Virus record (IMG/VR): IMGVR_UViG_3300010885_019006
Coordinates: 1-64,000 of that record
Source of the DNA: a virus
DNA: 64,000 nt
Reading direction: 5' to 3' (one strand)
Part shown: one piece after another, positions 29,117-39,210 of the stretch
Numbering within the stretch: the first letter of the stretch is position 1
How the letters are laid out: each line of letters begins with the position of its first letter
Position numbers and translations under genes: made by a program
The notes under the pieces: model-generated
Told to the model about the DNA's origin: nothing
What the model saw: only the letters and a program-made list of their open reading frames with translations
Database searches by the model: none

Positions 29117-32100
29117 TTAGAAGGTAATATAAGAATTTGCTATTGAAACTTTAGTACTTACGACTGTATCAAGTAGAATACTTCCAAAGAATTTAGTACC
29201 TGCTGTATGCATTACTTTCTTGAACATATCAGAATATTTCTCAAGGGGGATTCTGGAAATGATGTCATATGAATATTCTTGGTAATAATTACCATCATGA
29301 ATCTTAGACAAATCTGACACAAAGCCTTTATGATTCTTATAGCGACCAGATCCATTACCTAGACCAACATCAATTACTGTTGCTGTGCCATATTTACCGT
29401 CAATTGTAAATGTTGCTTCTTGTCCACCAATAAAACCGAAACCTGAATCTGTGACTGATAATCCGGTAACTACATTATTTGATGTAAATACATCTGATTG
29501 TATACTTGCATTCCATCCAATAGGATCAGTAGAATAATCTAAATTAATAGTACTGATATTAGCAGTAGCACCACTAATTGAACCAACAACATTTAAAGTA
29601 TTGCTGAAATAGTTAGTAAACTGAATTCGCTTTACATACATAGTATTAGCACTTAGTGCTTTAAGTATACCTTTAGCAATAATAACTGTATTGCTAGTTG
29701 ACACGGAAGTTATATCAATCGTTGTTGATGTGTTAGCAAACTTTTTAAGATTATCTATATCTCTTAATGTGCCTTGAATGTTATTCACCGTAATTGCATT
29801 TGAGACTATTGAAACAACTGTAGCATTAGCAATATAATTCACCGTGTTATTAGCGGTATAAACTCGTTCACCAACTATAAATGGAGTAGAATTGGCTACA
29901 TTTAATACTGATCTTGTGTCCGTAATAGACTGCTGTATATATTCGCCTGGTAAAAATGATCCATTAATATTAGTTACCGTAAAAATACGATCCCTATGAT
30001 TATATCCCGAAGTATAAGGCTGATATGTTAGAAGATATGGATTATAAGTATAATCATAACCCGAACTAGTAGAACCTAGATTGTAAATTGACCCGAGTAC
30101 AAAATCTTTATACTTTAATGAGTTAAAGATGATTGAATTGAGATTGGCAGTTGTTTGTGCAGCTAAATTAAATTGATTTGAACTTAATCTAGCATTATAC
30201 ATAAAGCTATTAGCAATTATATCAGTATTTAAAGATATAGTTTCAGAGTCATAAATTGCACCAACATTATATTTGGCACTTTCACCACCAGAAACTCTAA
30301 TAAGATTTGCATTAACACCGGTAAAAGGAATAATAATCTTTGCTGATGGAACTGTTTCTGTAGTGACAAATGTATTGTTTACTTGAAATAGACCAAACTC
30401 AGATTGAAAATTATTTAATACAGTATTTAATGTTGTACTACTAGAATTTAAATTGGAACCTATGAGGAATGTACCAGTGATATTATTCACGGGTATTAGA
30501 CCTTTTATGGCAATTGCATCAGAAATAATAGCACTAGCAATAATTTCACCGATTTTATTTTTCTGATAAAGTTGTTCACCTATTGGGAGACTTATATAAC
30601 TAGTTCCATCAATAGATAGATAACCAACTGAAGGTAGATTAACCAACTTACCTGTAGCCGAAACATCAATATAACTTTCAATATTAGCAGTTACTTGTGT
30701 ATTTGAAGCTAGAATAAGTTTATTATTTGCTTTCACCATAAAATTGTTTGATAGTAATACTTGAGTAGTTCCAGTATTAGATGATGTGCGATTATACGTA
30801 ACAAGAGAACCAGACCCGATAGTAGCAGTACCATTACTTACAAGAATATTTGCACCACTATTTAATTCAGATGATGGAATTACTGAATTGACATAAATGA
30901 GTGCTTGTTTTTGTATTATATCTTCAAAATATGTAAATTGTTTCTTGGGTATTTCGTACGTAAATGTAGTAGAAAGCCCAGACCCAGTTGTAGAACCCCC
31001 AGTAGAATTTGCTACTGAAATTAGAGGTGTTCCACCAAAGAAGCCAGCGCCAGGGTGCATTAAGATAATGCTAGTAACACCCCCAGATGAATTTGTAATA
31101 GGTCTAGCAGTAGCATTCAAGTACTGAGATTTTATTGTTATAATGTCTGTATTATTATATGACAGACCTGATGATGAAACTGAAACTGCAGAAATTGAAT
31201 TACCAAACGCAATATTAGATAAAAACAACACATTGTCTGAAACAATAGTCTGTGAATGATCTTGAAGAAATAAAGGATCTGTATTTCCTATATTAACAGA
31301 ATATCCCCAACCTGAATCCAAAAGTTTAAATCTAACGAACCCAGTAGAATTATTAAGAGATATTACTTTTGCTTTACCGTTTATACCGTTAGTTGAAGTG
31401 ACATCAACAATGTCACCAATTTTAAAGTCACTATAACTAGAAGTAATATCAGAAAGTTCACCGAGTGAACCAAGAATTGTTGGTGAATCTGGATAGACTC
31501 TATCGGCCTTAATCAATTCACCACGTTTAAATGTACCGGAAACATTAGTAACATAAAGTGTATGAGAAAAGCCATTTGAAATTTCGTGCTTGATATACTT
31601 TTCAACAAATGCTTGAGAACCTGAAGAAACACCGGTAATAGTCTTACCAACTAATTGAATTGCTCTAGATGACGAATATCCAGTAGTTGCAATTTCTAAG
31701 TACTGAGGTTTAAACCACTCACCCTCCGAAAGTTTGAATAGATCATCTCCTGGATAGTATACGTTGGAATTTACACCATATACTAATCTTAAAAATAAGT
31801 CAATTGATCTAGAAGTACCTTTTGATCTATACAAATCAAAAGAATTCTTAATTAATAGTTTCTTGTTAGTAGCAACATCAAACTCAATATTACATAGATA
31901 TTTTTCTTTGAAGTTAGTCAAGAAAAGATCCATCGTAGTATCAATATTGCGAATGTTAAGCAGGTTTCTAGTTAAATAGATAGATCCCATTCTTTTACTT
32001 AGACCACCGCGCTTGATAAATGATGATCCACCAGATGAACTGGTTATTGGTGTAAGATCAGAACACATGGTGACACATTTAAATGATTCTAGTCCATTTA

Positions 32101-32335
32101 CTAGAACTAATATATCAGAATCTACATAAGTAATAAATGTTCCAGTTACTAAACCTTGAGTAACAAGATCACCGACATTAAAGTTGGTTGTGTTTTCTAG
32201 AGTTAATAATTGTGAATTCTCTTCAAGCCATTCATAATATGCTTTAACAAATGCAATAAAGTTTGGTCCATCTTCTTTATAAAAAGATGGGAACATATTC
32301 TCAATAAGAGGTGAGATCTTTGCTTCAATTGACAT
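29117..32335 (-). CDS. 7: Baseplate wedge initiator gp7
   Basis: The N terminus (KISPLIENMFPSFYKEDGPNFIAFVKAYYEWLEE, residues 6-39) is the conserved opening of gp7-like wedge proteins in cyanophage-type T4-like phages. The 1072-residue length matches the family (T4 gp7 is 1032). One copy of the NNTDIITI...HPGAGF repeat seen in the giant fibre occurs at about residues 400-440. It overlaps the gp6 stop codon, so wedge proteins are translated together. Confidence 0.75.
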   Translation of the reverse strand: MSIEAKISPLIENMFPSFYKEDGPNFIAFVKAYYEWLEENSQLLTLENTTNFNVGDLVTQGLVTGTFITYVDSDILVLVNGLESFKCVTMCSDLTPITSSSGGSSFIKRGGLSKRMGSIYLTRNLLNIRNIDTTMDLFLTNFKEKYLCNIEFDVATNKKLLIKNSFDLYRSKGTSRSIDLFLRLVYGVNSNVYYPGDDLFKLSEGEWFKPQYLEIATTGYSSSRAIQLVGKTITGVSSGSQAFVEKYIKHEISNGFSHTLYVTNVSGTFKRGELIKADRVYPDSPTILGSLGELSDITSSYSDFKIGDIVDVTSTNGINGKAKVISLNNSTGFVRFKLLDSGWGYSVNIGNTDPLFLQDHSQTIVSDNVLFLSNIAFGNSISAVSVSSSGLSYNNTDIITIKSQYLNATARPITNSSGGVTSIILMHPGAGFFGGTPLISVANSTGGSTTGSGLSTTFTYEIPKKQFTYFEDIIQKQALIYVNSVIPSSELNSGANILVSNGTATIGSGSLVTYNRTSSNTGTTQVLLSNNFMVKANNKLILASNTQVTANIESYIDVSATGKLVNLPSVGYLSIDGTSYISLPIGEQLYQKNKIGEIIASAIISDAIAIKGLIPVNNITGTFLIGSNLNSSSTTLNTVLNNFQSEFGLFQVNNTFVTTETVPSAKIIIPFTGVNANLIRVSGGESAKYNVGAIYDSETISLNTDIIANSFMYNARLSSNQFNLAAQTTANLNSIIFNSLKYKDFVLGSIYNLGSTSSGYDYTYNPYLLTYQPYTSGYNHRDRIFTVTNINGSFLPGEYIQQSITDTRSVLNVANSTPFIVGERVYTANNTVNYIANATVVSIVSNAITVNNIQGTLRDIDNLKKFANTSTTIDITSVSTSNTVIIAKGILKALSANTMYVKRIQFTNYFSNTLNVVGSISGATANISTINLDYSTDPIGWNASIQSDVFTSNNVVTGLSVTDSGFGFIGGQEATFTIDGKYGTATVIDVGLGNGSGRYKNHKGFVSDLSKIHDGNYYQEYSYDIISRIPLEKYSDMFKKVMHTAGTKFFGSILLDTVVSTKVSIANSYITF

Positions 32336-34107
32336 CAGACTCGTACACCCTCAGCAATTATTGAAGTATCTGTACTGATGATATTTAGAATTACATTATT
32401 CATCACTTGTATATCTTTACTTTCTGGATATGCATAAACTCTAATCTCTGAACCAGTAAATGCTTCAAGAATAAAGTTACTAAGTTGTAACAAGCCTGTA
32501 GTATAATCAATTGTTCCTATTTTAACTATAGGCTCGTTAGTATAAGCAGACACAATATTTAGCATACCCATACCATCATCTTTAATGTATGAATTAAGAC
32601 CTTTATATGTAAATGTAGTTGAATACACACTATAGTTTGACTCGGTAAAGTGACGAACTGATAATGGAACACCAAAGTTTACATTGAAAGTAGTATAAGT
32701 CCCAAGAGTAGGAATAAAAGTTTTAATTAGTTGAACATCAGTCTCATTTGAGATAATTGATAGTTGTGAATTGTCAATCTGCTGGCATAACTTAGAGTAT
32801 CTAAATGTACTACTAAAGTTATTGAGATTATTGATTGCATACTGTGTAATACCTGAAGTAACAATAGTCTGAATATCACTAGGAGTTAGACTTGTTACAT
32901 TGATGTTATATTTTACTTTTGATGTAACTGCTACGTACATATATTCTGGGCTAACAAAGACTGGATCAATTGAGACAGGTGACCTTGGTTTTAAAAACTT
33001 AAAATATTCGGCTTTTTTAACATCTGGTACTTGATCAAATTCCTTAAGATCAACCGCTACAAAAACTTTACCATATTGTGGCGGATCAAGGTTTTCGCCA
33101 CCATATGCATGAACTGCATTGACTTCTGGGAAGTTAGTCTTAAGTAGTGTTTCATAATCTTCAGTTGTGATAGCACGTTCTTGTGTTGTAAAATGCCGTG
33201 GAGCATTTCTCTTAATTGACTCAATGGATTCAGAAACAGAACCACCAGCAGCTACTGATAATGTAGTAATTGTGATTCCAGTCTCACTGCTGATTGGGGA
33301 GTCTGAAGTAAACTGATTACACCCATTCGGAAGTTCACCATTACAAATTCTATATTCTACTGCAATTACAGAATTATTCTTAGGAAGTCGACCACTAACT
33401 CCATCACCAAAGACAATCTCATATGAATCATTTTCAGCCCCTTGAATGAAAAAGACTTGTGATGTAGCGCTTAGATCAAATAAAGACTTAGCTTGTTTAT
33501 AGACAACTGGATTTGCTCCATTATCTTCAAACACAGTAACTGTAATACTTGAAGTATCAATGTTTTTATTTGATAGAAGAATTCGATCATGATTACCATA
33601 GGCATAAGTAAATGTATCTGTTATATAATATCCTTCATAGATATCAAAGATACCACCAAAGAATCTAGAAGTATTTACAGTCTCATAAGCATCTAGAATA
33701 ATATTCTCTGGTATTGAAAATGTAAATGTCTTATTAAATTGAGTACTTGTAAAAGTAGTGCCTTTAGTTGCTAATAATGAAGTCTTTGTGAGATCGTTTG
33801 ACTTTACAACAATAGCAATCTTAGCAACGGCGGATTTAAATGATCGAGGAGTATAGTTGAGTTCTTTGGCGTGTGATACCACAGAATCTCTAAGTTGAGC
33901 AGAATCCAAAAACATTTCACTACCGATCATATTCAAATAGAATGAGTTGTGAAACGTGTTATATGAAAGCAAATCCAATAGAACTGACATATTTGAACCA
34001 TCAAAATCATAGTCATTAAATTTGGATTGTGTCTTTAGATATGACTTAAATGTATTCTTGATTGTATCAAAATCAAGGGAGCTTAAAATGATACTGGAAT
34101 TTGCCAT
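32335..34107 (-). CDS. 6: Baseplate wedge subunit gp6
   Basis: The 590-residue protein contains SYLKTQSKFNDYDFDGSNMSVLLDLLSYNTFHNSFYLNMIGSEMFLDSAQLRDSVVSHAKELNYTPRS (about 18-85), the strongly conserved N-terminal region of gp6. RHFTTQERAITTEDYETLL (about 306-324) is the second conserved baseplate_J-type motif. gp6 forms the wedge ring of the T4 baseplate. It overlaps gp25 and gp7. Confidence 0.9.
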   Translation of the reverse strand: MANSSIILSSLDFDTIKNTFKSYLKTQSKFNDYDFDGSNMSVLLDLLSYNTFHNSFYLNMIGSEMFLDSAQLRDSVVSHAKELNYTPRSFKSAVAKIAIVVKSNDLTKTSLLATKGTTFTSTQFNKTFTFSIPENIILDAYETVNTSRFFGGIFDIYEGYYITDTFTYAYGNHDRILLSNKNIDTSSITVTVFEDNGANPVVYKQAKSLFDLSATSQVFFIQGAENDSYEIVFGDGVSGRLPKNNSVIAVEYRICNGELPNGCNQFTSDSPISSETGITITTLSVAAGGSVSESIESIKRNAPRHFTTQERAITTEDYETLLKTNFPEVNAVHAYGGENLDPPQYGKVFVAVDLKEFDQVPDVKKAEYFKFLKPRSPVSIDPVFVSPEYMYVAVTSKVKYNINVTSLTPSDIQTIVTSGITQYAINNLNNFSSTFRYSKLCQQIDNSQLSIISNETDVQLIKTFIPTLGTYTTFNVNFGVPLSVRHFTESNYSVYSTTFTYKGLNSYIKDDGMGMLNIVSAYTNEPIVKIGTIDYTTGLLQLSNFILEAFTGSEIRVYAYPESKDIQVMNNVILNIISTDTSIIAEGVRV

Positions 34108-34532
34108 TAACGTACTCGCTCTAGCGTTAGATTTACTGTAATTGGATCTGATTTATTTATAACCATATAAGTAATAGTTACTACATATTGATTCTGATCG
34201 TAGTATGGTATAACAGAAACACTTAAAACTATAGCTCTTGGTTCATATTCTCTAATTGTATCTTGAATATATTTAGAGATTAATTCTGAAGTTGCCGATC
34301 CCATTGGTTCAAATAACATCTGACGAAGATCTGATCCAATGCGTGGTTGATATAAACGCTCACCTCGATTAGTAAGTATCAGATTTTTGATTGATCTACT
34401 CACAGCCATTTCATCAACATACCGAACAATGTCTTTAATCACTGGGTGTGGATTTAGATTAATAAGAAAGTCGGAATAGCGTTGTAATGCTTTAGCTGAA
34501 CTTTGTGTAAACTTATCTGATCTAGTAGACAT
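34107..34532 (-). CDS. 25: Baseplate wedge subunit gp25
   Basis: The 141-residue protein has the gp25/lysozyme-like fold signature: SIKNLILTNRGERLYQPRIGSDLRQMLFEP (about 46-75) followed by IREYEPRA. In T4 gp25 joins gp6 and gp53 and contacts the sheath. Size and position before gp6 match. The name 'acidic lysozyme' is historical and no catalytic role is implied. Confidence 0.9.
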   Translation of the reverse strand: MSTRSDKFTQSSAKALQRYSDFLINLNPHPVIKDIVRYVDEMAVSRSIKNLILTNRGERLYQPRIGSDLRQMLFEPMGSATSELISKYIQDTIREYEPRAIVLSVSVIPYYDQNQYVVTITYMVINKSDPITVNLTLERVR

Positions 34533-34542
34533 GTTGACTTCC

Positions 34543-36060
34543 TTATGCGATTATAATTGCTGTGTTTGATGTAACTGTCTGAAGTAGATATTTAGAAGTT
34601 TGTCCGTATACTTTACAAAAAATTGAAAACCCGACATCAGTATTAGTACATGTATACTTATTATTACTTGAAAGTACTTGTACAGTATTTGCGGTTTCAA
34701 ACTTTATCCATTCATACTGAATTATTTTAACAGCAGAAGGCCATGTACCAGTTGAGCATGTAAGTGTGTTAGCCTTCTTTGCCAAGCCACTAATTACCGG
34801 TAAATTGTCTGGAGCTAAACTAAATGTTACTGGACCGACTAATGCTGATTGTGCTTGTTTGATGTTGGTGTGATTCTCGGCTGTCACAGTGCAGAATAGA
34901 TTACAATCAAGATCGTCTAAAATTGGACTGTACGAGTTAGTATTTGCACCGTAAATGTCTGTTCCGTTTCTAGCCCACTGATATGAATATGTAAATGCCG
35001 AATTGTTGCTTACACCATTTGCACTCCAAGTACCATCTGAGCAAATAACTGTATTTCCTACAGCAGCAGTTCCAGTAATAATTGGTAATTCATCGTTTAC
35101 TGGTGCTGGTAGATTCATTATTTGATTGACATTGTCTTTGTATTGTGTATAATCAGTACTATTGACTGAAGTAATAAAATTGTTTACAGATGATGTATCA
35201 AGTACAGGTGTAATGCCTGTCAATGTCTGAACAGTAGATTGATGTGAATCAATAACAGATAGAGACTGATTGATTCCGATAATAGATCCATCCATTATAG
35301 ACTCACCTGTTTTAATTGCATCCTGAATTGTCTTGACAGCACTGAGTGCATTATCTAGATCATTCAGTGTAATACCGGCATCATTCAGTGTTTCACAGAT
35401 ACTATTGGCAATAGCTTTAGCTATTTTCTTTTCTAGGTCTAATGCTGCTTGTTCTACAGCATCTTTTGCCTTTCGTTCATATTTTTGTAATTCTTCTAAA
35501 GCGCAAGCTTTAAGTTTATCTTCAACTTGTCTAGCAACAGTGATAAGCTTTGCAAGTGCTTTGGTGACTTCAACAATACGACTAATAAGATCTATAAGTG
35601 CTTCAATATCAGGGAGAATTTTACCTATAGTTTGCTTGACAATAAACTTAGGTAGTTCGAATGGATTGAGAGGAACACTTAATAGAGGAAATAACTTTTC
35701 TAATTCTTTCTGAATTGGCTTTGTAAGTGAATCTAATTCATCACCAATATCATTAAGTGCCTTTTCTAGTTTCTGCTGAAGGTTGTCACAATCAGTTACT
35801 TTTTCAATTTCTTTTGTGAGCTTGTTGATTCGTTTTGCTAGAGTAGAACCTTTATTTGCTCTAGCATCTTGAACCTGCTTACCTGATTTTATTTTACAGT
35901 CGCCAGACAGATTAGACGGGTTTACTGGTATTGGTGGAACTATAGTTGCCGCCGTAATATCAGCTAAATTCTTATTGAGTTTTGCTTGATCTACTTTAAT
36001 AGGCTTATCAGCATCAATTAATGCTTGTATTGCAGAAGGTACTGGTGGTATAGATGCCAT
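34543..36060 (-). CDS. Coiled-coil virion protein with C-terminal Ig-like domains
   Basis: The 505-residue protein is not a standard T4 gene. Residues 1-270 are helical and Lys/Glu/Asp-rich with long coiled-coil stretches. From about 325, two Ig-like domains of the form PIITGTAAVGNTVICSDGTW...YSYQWARNGTDI and PVISGLAKKANTLTCSTGTW...YEWIKF appear. It lies between gp25 and gp5, so it is probably a baseplate hub or spike-associated protein whose Ig domains bind carbohydrate or decorate the surface. Confidence 0.6.
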   Translation of the reverse strand: MASIPPVPSAIQALIDADKPIKVDQAKLNKNLADITAATIVPPIPVNPSNLSGDCKIKSGKQVQDARANKGSTLAKRINKLTKEIEKVTDCDNLQQKLEKALNDIGDELDSLTKPIQKELEKLFPLLSVPLNPFELPKFIVKQTIGKILPDIEALIDLISRIVEVTKALAKLITVARQVEDKLKACALEELQKYERKAKDAVEQAALDLEKKIAKAIANSICETLNDAGITLNDLDNALSAVKTIQDAIKTGESIMDGSIIGINQSLSVIDSHQSTVQTLTGITPVLDTSSVNNFITSVNSTDYTQYKDNVNQIMNLPAPVNDELPIITGTAAVGNTVICSDGTWSANGVSNNSAFTYSYQWARNGTDIYGANTNSYSPILDDLDCNLFCTVTAENHTNIKQAQSALVGPVTFSLAPDNLPVISGLAKKANTLTCSTGTWPSAVKIIQYEWIKFETANTVQVLSSNNKYTCTNTDVGFSIFCKVYGQTSKYLLQTVTSNTAIIIA

Positions 36061-36962
36061 TACTTAGACTCCGTCAAAATGCCAGATTCAAATATAAAAG
36101 ATCTTCCACCAACAATAATAGCATCATTCACACCATCGCCGGGTGTTACATGAGTTACGGATTTAATTCCACCCACCGTAGTATTTAAACCACCTGGGGC
36201 AGCAACAGTAACATCAGTGCCGGAATTAAGCGAGATTCCATTTTGACCATTTAGGCTAAGTCTACCAGCAGCAGATAGTTTTATATTGCCTTCAGTGTTT
36301 ATTGATACATCACTTTTTACAATTGCCGTCAAAGTACCTTCAACACTGAGATTACAGTCACCTTTTATGGCGATCTTTTTAGCACCACCCACAATATCAA
36401 AACTATCACCTACGGACTTAATCACCATTCGACCACCGGCATTAATTTCAATTGAAGTTCCAGATTTATGGAAGATATGGATTCGTTCTTGCCCTGGCGT
36501 ATCATCAAGTTCAATAGCATGCCCAGCTCTAGTCTGAATAACTCGGTTGTAAGGATACTCTGCAGCATATGCCGAATCGGGTTCTACGGGATGAGCCTTT
36601 TCTTTTTTGATAGTCTGTTGTCCCCGAGCAAGAGCAGGTACTGAATGCTTGGCATTGTCCATATCTGGAATTACTGGAAAAGTACCCATAATCATTGCAA
36701 TCTGCTTTTCTCGACCGTCCATATAAAAGCCGATAACTCTTGATCCTACTGATAACTGAGGTGTGTCTCCATTGCCTTCAAAACTACCACTAGTAGTGGG
36801 CATCATAACTTGAGCCCAGTCTAAATCATCCGTTGGGATATCATCATGAACATTAAAGATTCTAACTTTTGCCCGACCAAGTTTTAATTCGTCATTCACA
36901 TCTTCAACTATTCCAACAAACCAACGGAAGCCATCTTCACCTAGAAACTGAGTAGTACTCAT
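36060..36962 (-). CDS. 5: Baseplate central spike gp5 (no lysozyme domain)
   Basis: The 300-residue protein starts with an OB-fold region (DGFRWFVGIVEDVNDELKLGRAKVRIFNVHDD), has GSRVIGFYMDGREKQIAMIMGTFP in the middle, and ends in a beta-helical needle with short strand repeats (about 170-280). This is the gp5/VgrG-like spike. The T4 lysozyme domain is absent. Muralytic function may instead be supplied by the 44873-46801 protein. Confidence 0.8.
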   Translation of the reverse strand: MSTTQFLGEDGFRWFVGIVEDVNDELKLGRAKVRIFNVHDDIPTDDLDWAQVMMPTTSGSFEGNGDTPQLSVGSRVIGFYMDGREKQIAMIMGTFPVIPDMDNAKHSVPALARGQQTIKKEKAHPVEPDSAYAAEYPYNRVIQTRAGHAIELDDTPGQERIHIFHKSGTSIEINAGGRMVIKSVGDSFDIVGGAKKIAIKGDCNLSVEGTLTAIVKSDVSINTEGNIKLSAAGRLSLNGQNGISLNSGTDVTVAAPGGLNTTVGGIKSVTHVTPGDGVNDAIIVGGRSFIFESGILTESK

Positions 36963-38302
36963 TATGCATTATCCTCGAAATCACCCTTAATTAGTTCTAG
37001 AGACATTGTGTGTTGTGGTCTATCACTATTTAAGATTATATGTCTAACTTTAGCAACTAAATAATTACCAGTATTCAACCGAGCTTTAGTTTTACCATTG
37101 TCAATTGATGTTGCTGCTGGTAAGTGACAAATAAGCATGTCACCAATATCTATATCAGTATCACCATAAATGTAAATCTGAATTTTATTCTGATCTATTT
37201 TTAATGCTTCAGCAATGCCGACACTTAGAGCAGCAGGGTATTGTGTCTTTGGGTTTGCACTAGAGATTGGAACTAATCTAGTAGCAGAAGTAGTCTTACC
37301 TTGAGTTCTGGTATAAGTTGAACTATTAAGTGAAGCTTTATCATTACCACTTGCAGTTTTAAGTGTATTTGTTCCTACATTATCAGTATATGTAACTGTA
37401 TTTAAATTACCCATAATAGTATCTAGTGAGTTTACACTATTTGTAAAGCCGCCAAGACCCGACACCGAACAAGCATCACCACTTGTTGGTCTGTTATATG
37501 CAATGATATTACGGATATTCACATCTTCAATTTTGATTTTTCTGTGAGTGTCAAAGAAGAATTCTTTATCAGTTCCTTTTGCTACACTTTTAGCACCATC
37601 ATCCATCAGTCTTGCTAATGATGCCAGACGATAGCCTTTCTTACCTTCAAAGAAAAATAATCGTGAAAAGTTATATTTGACTGAATACGACTTTTGGCGA
37701 ATATAATCAATTGCTTCAAATGGGCGCATCTTGTGTAGATTCTTACTGATAATTCCTGAGGTCTTTTCTAGATCAACTTCTCTAGCCGTCTGAAGATCAT
37801 CCTTTAGAATCTTGCCTATTAGTTCGTCACCTGCTCCATTGAACTTACGCTTGACAAATAATCTTGAATTGCTCAACATATCAGCAGAAACTAATTGAAG
37901 TGTATATGTAACATTCTTATTATTCTCATGTACTTCATGATCAAAAATGTCATTCACTCGGAATAGTAGTGTCAGAGCTGTATTATTCTTTGGTGTACGA
38001 ATTGAGATTGTGGCATATTCTTCTTTGAGAATTGGGAAACTTTCTAGTAAGCCAATTGAGTCTGATATATTCAATTCAGCAAAGATTACAGGTGACATAA
38101 TAGACTTGAAGATCTGAATACCTTTGGCGTGATCCATTAGACTAAACTTACGATTTCCGTCCTGACTTACCAATGAAACATCAAGTATTTCTACATCACC
38201 CGCAAGAATATCAGTTCCTGCTGTTTTTGATACATTTGTAGTAGCACCTAAGGTAGTTAAAACAGTTTCAATGCCAGATAAAATGTCTTTAATAAAACTC
38301 AT
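36962..38302 (-). CDS. Baseplate hub protein, gp27-like
   Basis: The 446-residue protein lies directly upstream of gp5 in transcription. It contains FSLMDHAKGIQIFKSIMSPVIFAELNISDSIGLLESFPI (about 53-91) and SADMLSNSRLFVKRKF, the first barrel-type pattern of T4-like hub proteins that trimerise with gp5. A low-complexity Ser/Thr linker occurs at about 285-345. Assignment as gp27-like rests on motif and order. Confidence 0.6.
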   Translation of the reverse strand: MSFIKDILSGIETVLTTLGATTNVSKTAGTDILAGDVEILDVSLVSQDGNRKFSLMDHAKGIQIFKSIMSPVIFAELNISDSIGLLESFPILKEEYATISIRTPKNNTALTLLFRVNDIFDHEVHENNKNVTYTLQLVSADMLSNSRLFVKRKFNGAGDELIGKILKDDLQTAREVDLEKTSGIISKNLHKMRPFEAIDYIRQKSYSVKYNFSRLFFFEGKKGYRLASLARLMDDGAKSVAKGTDKEFFFDTHRKIKIEDVNIRNIIAYNRPTSGDACSVSGLGGFTNSVNSLDTIMGNLNTVTYTDNVGTNTLKTASGNDKASLNSSTYTRTQGKTTSATRLVPISSANPKTQYPAALSVGIAEALKIDQNKIQIYIYGDTDIDIGDMLICHLPAATSIDNGKTKARLNTGNYLVAKVRHIILNSDRPQHTMSLELIKGDFEDNA

Positions 38303-39210
38303 GCTGATCTCATAATCCGTTTTAGTTCTTCCTCAGCAGTTCCTTTATAATTAGAACCGATAAGTTGAATATATCTTTTCTTGGTGTTTTCTTCATATTC
38401 ATAGTCAAGATATGTTACTGGACTCCAATATGTATTGTCAACTTCAGCCATAGTCTTTACAGAAGCACCAGAGACAATTTCACCGGTAGCACCTGATTCA
38501 TGACCAGTTACAGTAAAGCCAGTGAATGTGTCAGACAAAGAGAAAAACTGACCTGCTGGAATAGATGGATCTACAGGAAAGCCTACAGTGTGTTGAATTG
38601 TTATATTAGACCCATTTACATCTTTTACAAATGCATAGATGGTTGGATCATTATTTACTTGAACTTCTTCATCTTTGATGAATGTACCAGCCGCATTACT
38701 TAGATTAAGTATAATAGTCTGATTAGTAAATAGAATAGAATCATCTTGCTTACGGACATATTTCTTCACCAGGCCGTATGAATCAAGAACTACTTCATAA
38801 TACTTTCGATGTGAACCATTAAAGACATCATTTGAAAGCTGATTAAATTGATCTGGTGTTAATTCTGTATGATCGTTTATCCAGTCTAGTCTATAATGCT
38901 TTATCTTGCGCGAAGCAGTTTCAATAGACCCATATTTGCTTTTAATGTGTCTAGCTAAATCCACATCGGATAGAGGCAGATCATAATAAGGATCAATAGT
39001 TTCATTAGCATACCAAACAAGCCAAGTATAACCTGGATCATCATAGTAGTTAGCTGATAATTGGTCAATTCGATCATCATCCTTCATTGTATAAGGATAA
39101 AATAGAGAATATGAAGCTTTTGACTTCTGACTTAACTGACCTTTAGCTAGAATGTTTCTGACATCATAGCCATTATATGAGATGATAGGAAGTTTATTAA
39201 AGTAGTTCAT
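38299..39210 (-). CDS. 53: Baseplate wedge subunit gp53
   Basis: The 303-residue protein has FYPYTMKDDDRIDQLSANYYDDPGYTWLVWYANETIDPYYDLPLS (about 37-81), the diagnostic gp53 N-terminal region. T4 gp53 is about 196 residues; the extra C-terminal part here contains a beta-rich insertion. It overlaps both flanking genes by ATGA. It bridges gp25 and gp6 in the inner baseplate. Confidence 0.85.
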   Translation of the reverse strand: MNYFNKLPIISYNGYDVRNILAKGQLSQKSKASYSLFYPYTMKDDDRIDQLSANYYDDPGYTWLVWYANETIDPYYDLPLSDVDLARHIKSKYGSIETASRKIKHYRLDWINDHTELTPDQFNQLSNDVFNGSHRKYYEVVLDSYGLVKKYVRKQDDSILFTNQTIILNLSNAAGTFIKDEEVQVNNDPTIYAFVKDVNGSNITIQHTVGFPVDPSIPAGQFFSLSDTFTGFTVTGHESGATGEIVSGASVKTMAEVDNTYWSPVTYLDYEYEENTKKRYIQLIGSNYKGTAEEELKRIMRSA